Assembly (NCBI GenBank): GCA_016719855.1
Contig: JADJYH010000036.1
Coordinates: 1-21,978, forward strand
DNA from: Saprospiraceae bacterium
Lineage (GTDB): Bacteria; Bacteroidota; Bacteroidia; Chitinophagales; Saprospiraceae
Length of the DNA: 21,978 nt
Direction of reading: 5' to 3'
Of this stretch, positions 1 through 7,901 are shown one piece after another (positions within the stretch are counted from its first letter, which is position 1; every line of letters starts with the position of its first letter). A model generated the notes under the pieces. It saw only the letters and a list, made by a program, of their open reading frames with translations, searched no databases and was not told where the DNA came from. The position numbers were made by a program, and so were the translations under genes.

Positions 1-3000
1 AAACCGAGGTCGCCGTGCCGGGAATGCTGTCATAAAGACGCCCGTCCAACAGCACCGTAACCAGCCACAATCGTCATCGGTTGAGGCATCCCAGGTCAGC
101 AGCACCGAAGCCGAGCCGGTCGTGGCGCCGGTTGCCGGGGGCAGTCGGCGGCGTCGTGTCGGGCCGTTTGGTCTGGGCGGTCGTTGCCAACAAGGAAGTC
201 TGCGGCGATTCGTTGCCTGCTTCGTCCACAGCCGTCACGCTGAATTCGAATTCGGGTCCGCGGGGTCAAAGTGGGTAGGTAGGCATTGGTGTTCGCAGTG
301 GTCAACACTTTCGCGCACCGTCTTGGTAAACGATGCCAACCAGTCACCGCAACGTTATCGGAAGATGGCAGCCAACTCAGGCTGACGTTGCGAAACTCAC
401 CGAAGCAGAAAGGTTGAGCGGAGCGAAGGCACTTCCGAATCAGTTACCGCAGGAGGCGTGGATTGCAAAACATAAAGCGCAGCAATTTCCACAGCAGTCA
501 GCGCCACGTTGTAAATCTGCACTTCGTCCAATGAGCCATTGAAATAATTGGCGTTGTCAATCGGGTCGAAGCCGATGCCAAGCGGATAGACGGTTGCATC
601 GAGCGCGCCAGCAACCAGCTTGGTGGCGACCTCCACTCCGTTGAAATAGATTTTGTCGTTTGTGCCATCGTGCGTCATCGTGACCATTGTCCAGGTGTTC
701 AGCGCCAGCGGCGTACCGAATCCATATCGCTACGGCAGTGCCGCCAGCGTGGTGGTGAAAACGGTCTTGCCGTGGCTGGGGCATGAGATTTTCCAGCGCT
801 CTTGCCAGGCCGCCGTTCGAGAGGATGTACGCCTCGCCGCTGGCGGGCAGTTCTGCCACGTTTTACGCAAACCGATGGTCGTGTTGGCTGAGTTCTGCTG
901 CGGTGAATTGGCCGCTTCGACTTCGTCACTTGTGCCGTTGAAGGCGTAGGCCTTGTTGTTTTTGCCAAAACGGTCGGTGGTCAATTGCGCACCCGAAGCC
1001 GTGGCGTCGTTGTGGTATGCCGTCGCATCTTTGGCGTTTCCGCTGAACGGATAGTCCGCCACGAGGTTGCCGCCGATGGTCGGGACAGGGTTTTGCAGCG
1101 AACAATGCAGCGATTTCTGCAGCATTGAGGCGACGGTTGCAAATCTGCACGTCGTCAGCGAGCCATCGAAAAGCCGCCGTTGTCAATCGGGTCGTAGCCG
1201 ATGCCGAGCGGGTACTTGGTCTTGTCGAGTGCGCCACCGACAAATTCGTGGCCACTCTACTCCATCGAAATAGATTTTGTCAGTCGTGCCGTCGTGTGTC
1301 ATCGTGACCATCGTCCATTGACCGAGGGCAAGCGGGATGCCCGAGTCCATGTCGGAGCAGCAAGCGCCGCCCGAGTGGGTGGTGAAAACGGTCTTGCCGT
1401 GGTTGGGCAGGGAGATTTTCCAGCGCTCCTGCCAACCGCCATTCGACAAAATGAACACCTCGCCGGAAGCTGGGAAGGCGCCGGGTTTTACCAAAATTGA
1501 TGGTCGTGTAATCAGATTGCAGCGCCGCAGAATTGGCTGCCGTGGCAGCGCCTTGCAGGAAACATTGCCACCCCAACCATGCCGATTGGGGTTGCCACCA
1601 CGCTTGCGTCGAGGATGGCATGGTTGGCAAATCTGAATCGTCGTTGCCGTTGCCGTTCAGGCTGTAGCCCGCCACCAGTGTGCTTGCGGTGCCGGGAAAC
1701 GTGTTTTGCGCAGCGTAAGCCGCTGCCACTTGCAGGCCGGAAAGGGCAAAGTTGGCAATCTGCACATCGTCAATTGACCCGTCGAAAAAGCTGCCGTTGC
1801 CAATCGGGTCGTAGCCGATGCCAGCGGATGACCGTCGCATCAGTGCGCCTGCGACCAGTTTGGTGGCCACTTCCACACCGTTGAAATAAATTTTGTCGTT
1901 CGTTCCGTCATGCGTCGCTGACCACGTTCGTCCGGTGTTCAGCGTGGTGGTGCCGGAATCCATGTCGCTGCAACAAACGCCACCGGAGGTGAAAACGGTC
2001 TTGCCGTGCGAGGGCAGGGAAATCTTCCAGCGCTCCTGCCAGCCGCCGTGCGACAGCAAGAAAACCTCGCCGCTGGCGGAAATGAATTGGGTTTCACCCA
2101 AAAACTGATGGTCGTGTTGGCAGAATTCAGTTGCGCCGAATTGCGCCTTTGATGCTTGAAGATGTACCGTTGAAGGTATGCGGTGTTGCCGAAACCGAAG
2201 CGGTCGGTGGCAGAAGTCACGTCCGTGGCTGTCGCATGGTTGGCAAAGGCCGTGGCGTCGTGGGTGTTATTGGTAAATAAATAGGATGCCACCAAGCCTG
2301 ACGCTACGGTCGGGGGTTGTGTTTTTTTGTTGCATACAAAGTAGCTATTTGTCCTGCGGACAAAGCCATGTTGTAACCTGCACCTCGTCCAAAACGCCGT
2401 CAGAGAAAGTTGCCACCGTCCACCGCATTGTAGCCGATGCCGAGCGGTTTTGTGGTGCTGTTCATGGTGCCGGCCACTGCTTTTGTGGCAACCTGCACAC
2501 CGTCCATGTAGATGAGGTCGTTCGTGCCGTCGTGGACGAAAACGACATGCGTCCATGCGCCCGCCACGAGTTCGTTGCCGCCACCAGCGTCCATGTCGGA
2601 AATGCCGGAGGAGTTGTTGGTTGTCCAGACCGGCTTGCCGTGGGTGGGCAGCGAGATTTTCCAGCGCTCCTGCCAGCCGCCGAAGGACAGCGGGTAGGCT
2701 TCGCCGGATACGGGCAGCGCATTGACTTTTATCCAAAAAGCCACCGTAGTGTAATTGGAATTGAGCGCCGGATTATTGGGCGCTTCGAGGTAGCTCTGCG
2801 TTCCGTCAAAGCTGAGAGGCGTTGTTCGCCCAGCCGAAACGGTCTTGCGCCAAAGTAGCGCCGTGTACCGCCGCCGTGTTCGCACTGACCGAGAGGTCGT
2901 TGGCGTTCCCGGCGAAGGTGTAGTTTGGCCACTGGGGTCTGCGCCTGCAAGCCGGTGAGGGCCAGCAACCAACAGCATAGCAGCATTGGGAGGGTTTGTA

Positions 3001-3013
3001 CGATCATTTTCAT
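1..3013 (-). CDS. Secreted multi-LamG and fibronectin type III protein (partial, frameshifted)
   Basis: The start at 3013 gives a clear signal peptide (MKMIVQTLPMLLCCWLLALTGLQAQ, read with a cut after AQ). Four LamG-type jelly-roll domains (Laminin_G_3 style) follow, centred near 2650, 2000, 1400 and 770. Each carries the block W-Q-E-R-W-K-I-S-L-P, then HDGTND/TDKIYFDGV, then a closing DEVQIYN or DDVQI segment. From about 450 down to 1 there are two fibronectin type III domains: VSLSWLPSSDNVAVTGW ... FEFSVTAVDEAGNESP, then DTTPPTAPG ... SVLLTWDASTDD. The gene runs off the window, so the C-terminus and any secretion signal there are unseen. The reading frame shifts many times, but the pieces join in order. 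LamG and FN3 domains bind glycans or act as spacers, and I see no catalytic domain in the visible part. Its place downstream of susC/susD suggests a surface or secreted carbohydrate-binding protein. Confidence 0.8.
470..2960 (-). repeat. Four tandem LamG coding repeats, about 0.6 kb each
   Basis: The stretch GTGAAAACGGTCTTGCCGTG on the plus strand recurs near 750, 1382 and 1988, with a diverged copy near 2623. Each copy is followed by a block encoding the RWKISLP motif, with the fully conserved string TTTTCCAGCGCTC or TCTTCCAGCGCTC. The spacing is roughly 605 to 635 bases. The copies stay similar at DNA level, not only at protein level, which points to recent tandem duplication or gene conversion. 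Such an array is also a place where assemblies can collapse or gain copies. Confidence 0.8.
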
Positions 3014-3036
3014 GTAATGTGATTTAGATAAATTTG

Positions 3037-3079
3037 GTCGGTAGTGACCGGGTGACGGAGCGTCAACCGGTCACTGACC
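3037..3079. promoter_or_regulatory. Strong hairpin upstream of the multi-LamG gene
   Basis: AGTGACCGG (3043-3051) is followed by TGACG, a GAG loop and CGTCA, and is closed by CCGGTCACT (3067-3075). The stem is 9 bp, one mismatch, then 5 bp, around a 3-base loop. GGTC and GACC just outside may extend it. It lies 30 bases upstream of the start at 3013 and downstream of the previous gene. It could be an operator, an mRNA leader structure, or a terminator without a U-tract for the upstream gene. A dispersed palindromic repeat is also possible. Confidence 0.5.
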
Positions 3080-3602
3080 AGCTCAAAGCTCCGCATTGGG
3101 CAGGGGCGGGGAATGGTACTTTGCTGTGGAATGGTGGTATTATGGTGAAAGGTAGAGCAGGAAATGGTGGAATGGAGAGGGCCGGGCGATTAAACGGTTT
3201 TAGAAATGCTGAATTTCGGGAAAATTTTTACATTCAACAAGAATATATAACTTCAAATCCACAAATTATTACAAAAAAGGTCTTGAAAGCCAAGCGCATT
3301 GGTCCATAAAGACGCTTGGCCGGGGCCAAATCCGCACTATTTGCCAAGTTTTCCGATAGGAGGTGCGCTGCGGCTGAGGTAAAAAGAAGGAGCTTTCTGG
3401 ATCGCGTTTTACAAAATTCCGTAAAATAATAAACGATAATACAAAAAAGAAAGAAATCATAAAACCGTTTCCTACAAGAAAAGTTAGGGGGACATAGTTT
3501 ACAGGCAAAGAGTTATTGATATCGATTACTGTATATAAGGGCAAATCAGCCGCCGGGTTCAACGCAACCCCCAATCGCCATTTTTCTGCAAAGCCCGTTC
3601 CC
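3080..3602. other. Intergenic stretch between the two LamG genes
   Basis: I see no convincing gene. Around 3110-3180 there is a loose series of GGAATGGT/GGAAATGGTGG repeats, and 3200-3550 is AT-rich. On the minus strand a frame stays open from 3685 to 3269 and contains a hydrophobic segment (FMISFFFVLSFIILR). It could be an alternative tail of the upstream LamG protein after a frame change near 3660, but it does not resemble a known C-terminal sorting domain, so I did not extend the gene into it. Confidence 0.4.
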
Positions 3603-6237
3603 TTAAGTCCTATGCCCGGACCTCCGGCGGTAGGCGTTTTGCTTCTGAGTACCCCGCAAATTATGCGGGCAGCCATTCTCCGCATTTCCAGGTAGGAGTG
3701 CGTAGTCGAAGATTTTCACCTCGTCCAAAATGCCTTTGAAATTGTATTCCGTGTTGTCGGGCAGCATTTGCGCCATGAGAAAAGGCACGGTGGTTGTGCG
3801 GATATTGCCCGCCAGTTGGCGGTAGCTGTTCAGTTCGCCTTTGATGTAAATCGTCTGCCAAGCCCCGTCGTAGGTGGCGGTCAGGTGGTAAAAGCTATCG
3901 GTTTGAACGCTGAAATCCGAATCAAGGTCGCCAACGGCGTTCATCGTGTTTACCGTCCAGCGGAGTTTCTTTTCAGGGGTGATGGAGATTTTCCAGCGGT
4001 TCTGCCAGCTACCGTGCGAAAGGAGGAAAACTTCTTTGTCGGGCAACTGGCTCGCCTTGAACCAACCACTGACCGTGATGGCATTTTGAGCATTGAGCAA
4101 CGGGTCGTTTCCCACCGTCACCCGATCGTTGAAACCGTCGGTGGAAAGAGCGCTGGCGGCGTTCCCGAAAATATCGTTGCCATAAATCGCCCCGAAAACC
4201 GTGCCGTGCAACTGGTTCCCGCTGATGTCGTTGCCGCTGCCGGAAAATGGATACCAAGCAATGATGTCGCCACTGGTTGGAGCAAAGTTTTTCACCAAAA
4301 TAGTGGTCGTTTTGGTGGCGGACAAACCGCCGTCGTCCTGCACCGTTACAGTGATTTGGTAAATGCCTTCTGTGGCAGGCGCAGTCCAGTTCACGGCGCT
4401 GCCGTTACCGGAAATGCTGCCGCCGATGCTCGACCAAGCGTAGGTGAGTGGGTCGCCATTGCCGTCGAAAACATTGGCCGTCACGTCAATTGCGCCGCTG
4501 GGCGAGATAATCTTTGTCAAATGCCTTGGCATAAATATTAATGGAATCGCTTAATTCCACTTCATATTTCTCTGCTGCCAAAGCTTGTATTCTTGGAGCA
4601 TATTTAAAGGCATTTGCCGTTTGCATATAATCCACGACTACGCCATTTATCAGCATCCGGTTTTTATCAAAACTCATAACTCCATTGGCTGGCGCTATGG
4701 TCAATAAAACAGCTTCATTAGCAGGGATGGTGATATTTACTAGGCCGCTGACATTTTGTAGAACAAAGGTTTCTGAAAGGGCATTATAAATGGAATATAG
4801 ATTAAACAATAAATAAGTCGGATATGCCGCATCATTAAAAAAATCAGTTTTCAATAAATCAATTTTCAATATTTTCGGGTCATTTGTTTTTTCTAAAATA
4901 GCGCCCAAATAACCGATGGAAGATGTGCCGTACAATGCCAGGTTCGTCCCAGCCCAGCCAGCACCGAGTGCATCGCCCGTGGAATATGGTGAATTTCCCT
5001 GCCAAACCTCCCGAAGTGCTTCGTAGCCAATCACCCGGTCGGGGTCATACGCATTCGACCAAGCCGAGGCGTCCTGCAAAGAACCGGGCAAATAGCCGGG
5101 TAAAAAAGCCGGGTCGCATTGGCGAGGTTGAGCATCCATTTGCCAATCGCTTTTGCGAAGCGCTTGTCGTACCTGACCATTGGCGCCAAGGTGGCCGCCT
5201 GCTGTAAGCCGTTCATTTGGAATGCGTAGTCGTTGCCGCCGTCGTTTGCCTCGCCAATCACGCCATCCACATCGAAGCCGCCCCAAGTACCGACAATTGA
5301 GCCCCAGCCCCGCAAAGGTCCTTTGTCAAATGTCCAATTGACCATTTTTTCGAGGTCATAATTAGTGTTGATTTCGGCGTTCATCTTCGCCGCCATGTAC
5401 ACGCCGTAGGGCAATTGCAGCTCGTAGGATGGGTTGGAGGTCAGCCCGTTCAGAAACTCCATGCTCCATTCGGCAGCTTTGAGGTATTCAGGTTCGCCCG
5501 TTTCTTTCCAGGCATTGTACAAAACCCATGCGTAAGCGCCCGCCGCTTCCGGTTCTTTCACGCCGTTGTCGTTGGGCTGCATTTGCAGGAAACTCCAGGC
5601 CCGGTGGTTCATGTCGGCCTGCTGCCAAGGCGCATCGCTGCCGCCCATCGCCCGCACGGATTCCGCAAAACGGTCGGCAACGGTGGTGAACTGAAAATCC
5701 TCGTCGCCACCTAAGTTCGGATAAAGGTCGTAAAGTTGGTAGAAGTAAATATTGGGCATGAGGTCGTACCACCAATCTCCGCCGCTATTGCTGCCGGGAT
5801 TGTTGCCGTAAATCAGTTCACCGTTGTTTTTATTGAAAAAATCCTGGCTCATCAGCACCCAGTTCTTGCCGTATTGATTGGACTTGTTCGCTCCAACAAG
5901 TGTCGCCCCAACCAGCGATGGTAGAATATTGATGGCTTCCTTGCCATTTGGACTATTCGTGCCAACGTAGGTGTGCAGCCCAAAAGGCCGGGTTTTGCGG
6001 GTAGTTTACCCCACTGGATTGCAGGGTGACAAAGGCAGGTATTGCCCAGTTTTATTGATGTCGTAAACGAAGGAATCATATTTTATGGCCACTTGCTGCC
6101 AGTCCCGCACGTTGAAAGGGGCGGGTTCGTTAGGCATCTGGGCGATGCGGGGGATGGTGATTTGGGTGACTTGGGCTTGGGAGCGAAATGGAAAATGCTG
6201 CTGTTAAAATCAGCAGGATGTATTTGTAAATTGTCAT
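3603..6237 (-). CDS. Secreted helical-domain + PKD/Ig-like + LamG protein, unknown enzyme or binder
   Basis: The start at 6237 gives a signal peptide (MTIYKYILLILTAAFSIS, cleavage near QAQ after a frameshift). The front two thirds (about 6150-4560) read in joined frames as ITIPRIAQMPNEPAPFNVRD, then DWWYDLMPNIYFYQLYDLYPNL, NHRAWSFLQMQPNDNGVKEP, GAYAWVLYNAWKETGEPEYL and GWAGTNLALYGTSSIGYLG. The spacing of aromatic-rich helices resembles an alpha/alpha toroid like those in several glycoside hydrolase and lyase families, but I cannot name the family. A PKD/Ig-like domain follows (ANVFDGNGDPLTYAWSS ... YQITVTVQDDGG, about 4500-4290). Then comes one LamG domain (about 4270-3690) with the RWKIS motif shared with the neighbouring gene, ending at DEVKIFDYALLP. 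The end at 3603 is uncertain. The protein is probably co-expressed with susC/susD and may act on or bind the imported glycan. Confidence 0.7.
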
Positions 6238-6278
6238 GAATTTTTCTCTGTTTTTCAATCGTTCAGGCTGCTTCAATT

Positions 6279-6396
6279 ACCCCTAAAGGGGAACCTAAAA
6301 CGGTAATGCCGGAGGTAACTATCAACTTTTGAAATTCAAATTCAAATTCATCGGAAGTTCCCATGAAATAAATGGATTAGGTTCCCCTTTAGGGGT
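6279..6396. repeat. Perfect 20-bp inverted repeat with 78-base spacer
   Basis: The left arm at 6279-6298 (ACCCCTAAAGGGGAACC...) is the exact reverse complement of the right arm at 6377-6396. Each arm itself contains the near-palindrome CCCCTAAAGGGG. The spacer holds three copies of AAATTC (about 6330-6350). It sits in the susD to helical/LamG gene gap. The right arm ends 16 bases past the susD stop codon, so the element would be transcribed with the operon. It could work as a terminator or processing structure, or be a small dispersed palindromic element. The arms are not flanked by an obvious target-site duplication. Confidence 0.7.
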
Positions 6397-6412
6397 CAGG
6401 GGCCTACGCCGC

Positions 6413-7839
6413 TCAATACCCCCCATTCTGCTCCAGCGCCGGGTTCAAATCTATCTCCGTCTGCGGAATCGGAAAAACCTCATGTTTCCCCACTTGAAAA
6501 TCTGGCAATTTTTCCTTCGCAATGCCCCAGCGCACGAGGTCGAAAAAGCGGTGCATCTCGAAGCCCAGCTCCACCCGGCGTTCGTGGCGAACGGCTTCAT
6601 CATCTCGGCTTTTATCCGTCGTTACAATCATCGGCAAGGCGGTGGCATGCTGTCTGGCTGCGCCCCTGCCCTTGCCCGCACTTCTTCCAGCGGCACCTGC
6701 GCCTCCGCTACCCTATCCAGTTCCGCCAAGGCTTCAGCTTCCCAAAGCAACACTTCGGCGTAGCGGATGGCGGTGTAATTGATGTCACCGTCGGCCGCCT
6801 GCGTGACGGTGGTGTCCACCTGCAAGTATTTTTTGACACTGAAATGCGTGGAGGAATAGGAGTTTTTATAGACAAAGCCGAAATAGTCCTCGTTGTTTTT
6901 TGCGACGGTGAACTTGCGGCGGGGGTCGTCCGGCTCGAAGGCGTCCACGAACTCCTGCGTTGCCTCGGCGAAGCCGTAGCCGTCCACTTTTTTCGAGCGC
7001 CACCACTGGTTCAGGGAATTGCCTACGTTCAGTTCGAGGTTGGCATGTTGAATTTCCCAGACGGACTCGGCGTTGTTTTGGGTTTCTTTTGTGAAATTAT
7101 CTAAGTAATTTGGCACAAGGGCAAATACGCCCAAAGCCTTGACCTTGTCAATGTATTCCAGCGCCTTTACCCAATTTTTTTCATAGATAAACGTCTTGGC
7201 AGCAAGGGCATAAGCTGCGCCCGATGTCGCCCGGCCCACATCGCTTCCCGTGTGTTGTGCGGGCAGCCAAGTAGCGGCTTGGTCGCAGTCCGCTACGATT
7301 TGGGCGTAGATTTCCGACTTGGGCGTTTTCGCAATCTTCAGTTCGTCGGGCGGCGTGATTTTGAGCAGCAGCGGCACGTCGCCAAACACCTGTGTCAGCA
7401 GGAAATAGTAGTACGCCCGCAGGAAATACGCCTCGCCGAGGATGCGGTTTTTCAGCGTTTCGTCCATGTCAATATCAGGCACTTTTTCAAGCACCGTGTT
7501 GCACTGGTTGATGCCGTTGTACTGCAATTTCCAAAAGTCGTTGAACTCCGAGGTGCGGGGCGTGTGCGTCAAAAATCCAGCTCGACGATGCCCGCCCTGG
7601 AGCCGTCACCGCCAGCAATCGCCTCGTCGGCAGTCACCACGCCGAAGGCCCAGTAGAAATTGTTGTTCTGATTGTTGAACAACAGCGGCTCGTAAGCGGC
7701 ATTGACCGCCTGCACCGCATCGTCAGCGGTCTTGAAAAAGGAGTTGACATCAAGCGTGCCGAGCGGGTCTTTGTCGAGGATGCCTGGCAGGAGGCGAGGG
7801 CGAAAAGCTGATTATCAAAAAATAAAAGAATGATTTCAT
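6413..7839 (-). CDS. SusD/RagB-family outer membrane lipoprotein (frameshifted)
   Basis: This is the glycan-binding partner that sits as a lid on the TonB-dependent SusC channel. The start at 7839 gives MKSFFYFLIISF and, after one frame change, ALASCQ, a lipobox with the lipidated Cys. Typical SusD signatures follow: LGEAYFLRAYYYFLLTQVFGDVPLLL in the first third and RRVELGFEMHRFFDLVRWG near the end, closing with FPIPQTEIDLNPALEQNGGY. The total is about 475 residues, a normal size. The break at 7571-7575 is a run of five T (minus strand); one more T restores LDFLTHTPRTSEFNDFW. Another break lies near 6635. It starts 62 bases after susC, so the two are surely co-transcribed. The family identity is certain; the ligand is unknown. 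Confidence 0.9.
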
Positions 7840-7845
7840 GTTTTG

Positions 7846-7889
7846 CATTTTTGAAATGACTGCGATGAAAATGTCATTTTTCAAAAATG
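7846..7889 (-). promoter_or_regulatory. Intercistronic stem-loop between susC and susD
   Basis: CATTTTTGAAATGAC (7846-7860) can pair with GTCATTTTTCAAAAATG (7873-7889) through a 12-base loop, with a 2-base bulge. The second arm also forms its own odd palindrome, TCATTTTT-C-AAAAATGA (7874-7890). The AT-rich stem lies just upstream of the susD start and could affect the relative level or stability of the susC and susD messages. That role is inferred. Confidence 0.4.
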
Positions 7890-7901
7890 AGATTTCCAAA
7901 A

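Noticed and set aside
470..2960. CRISPR-like or satellite repeat
   Set aside because: The repeats are about 0.6 kb coding units of a LamG protein, not short repeats with spacers.
3269..3602. C-terminal membrane anchor for the LamG protein
   Set aside because: The open frame has a hydrophobic stretch, but joining it needs a further frameshift and the sequence does not match known sorting or anchor domains.
3768..4541. Plus-strand open frame of 257 codons
   Set aside because: It is antisense to the clear PKD/LamG coding region and has no family-like features.
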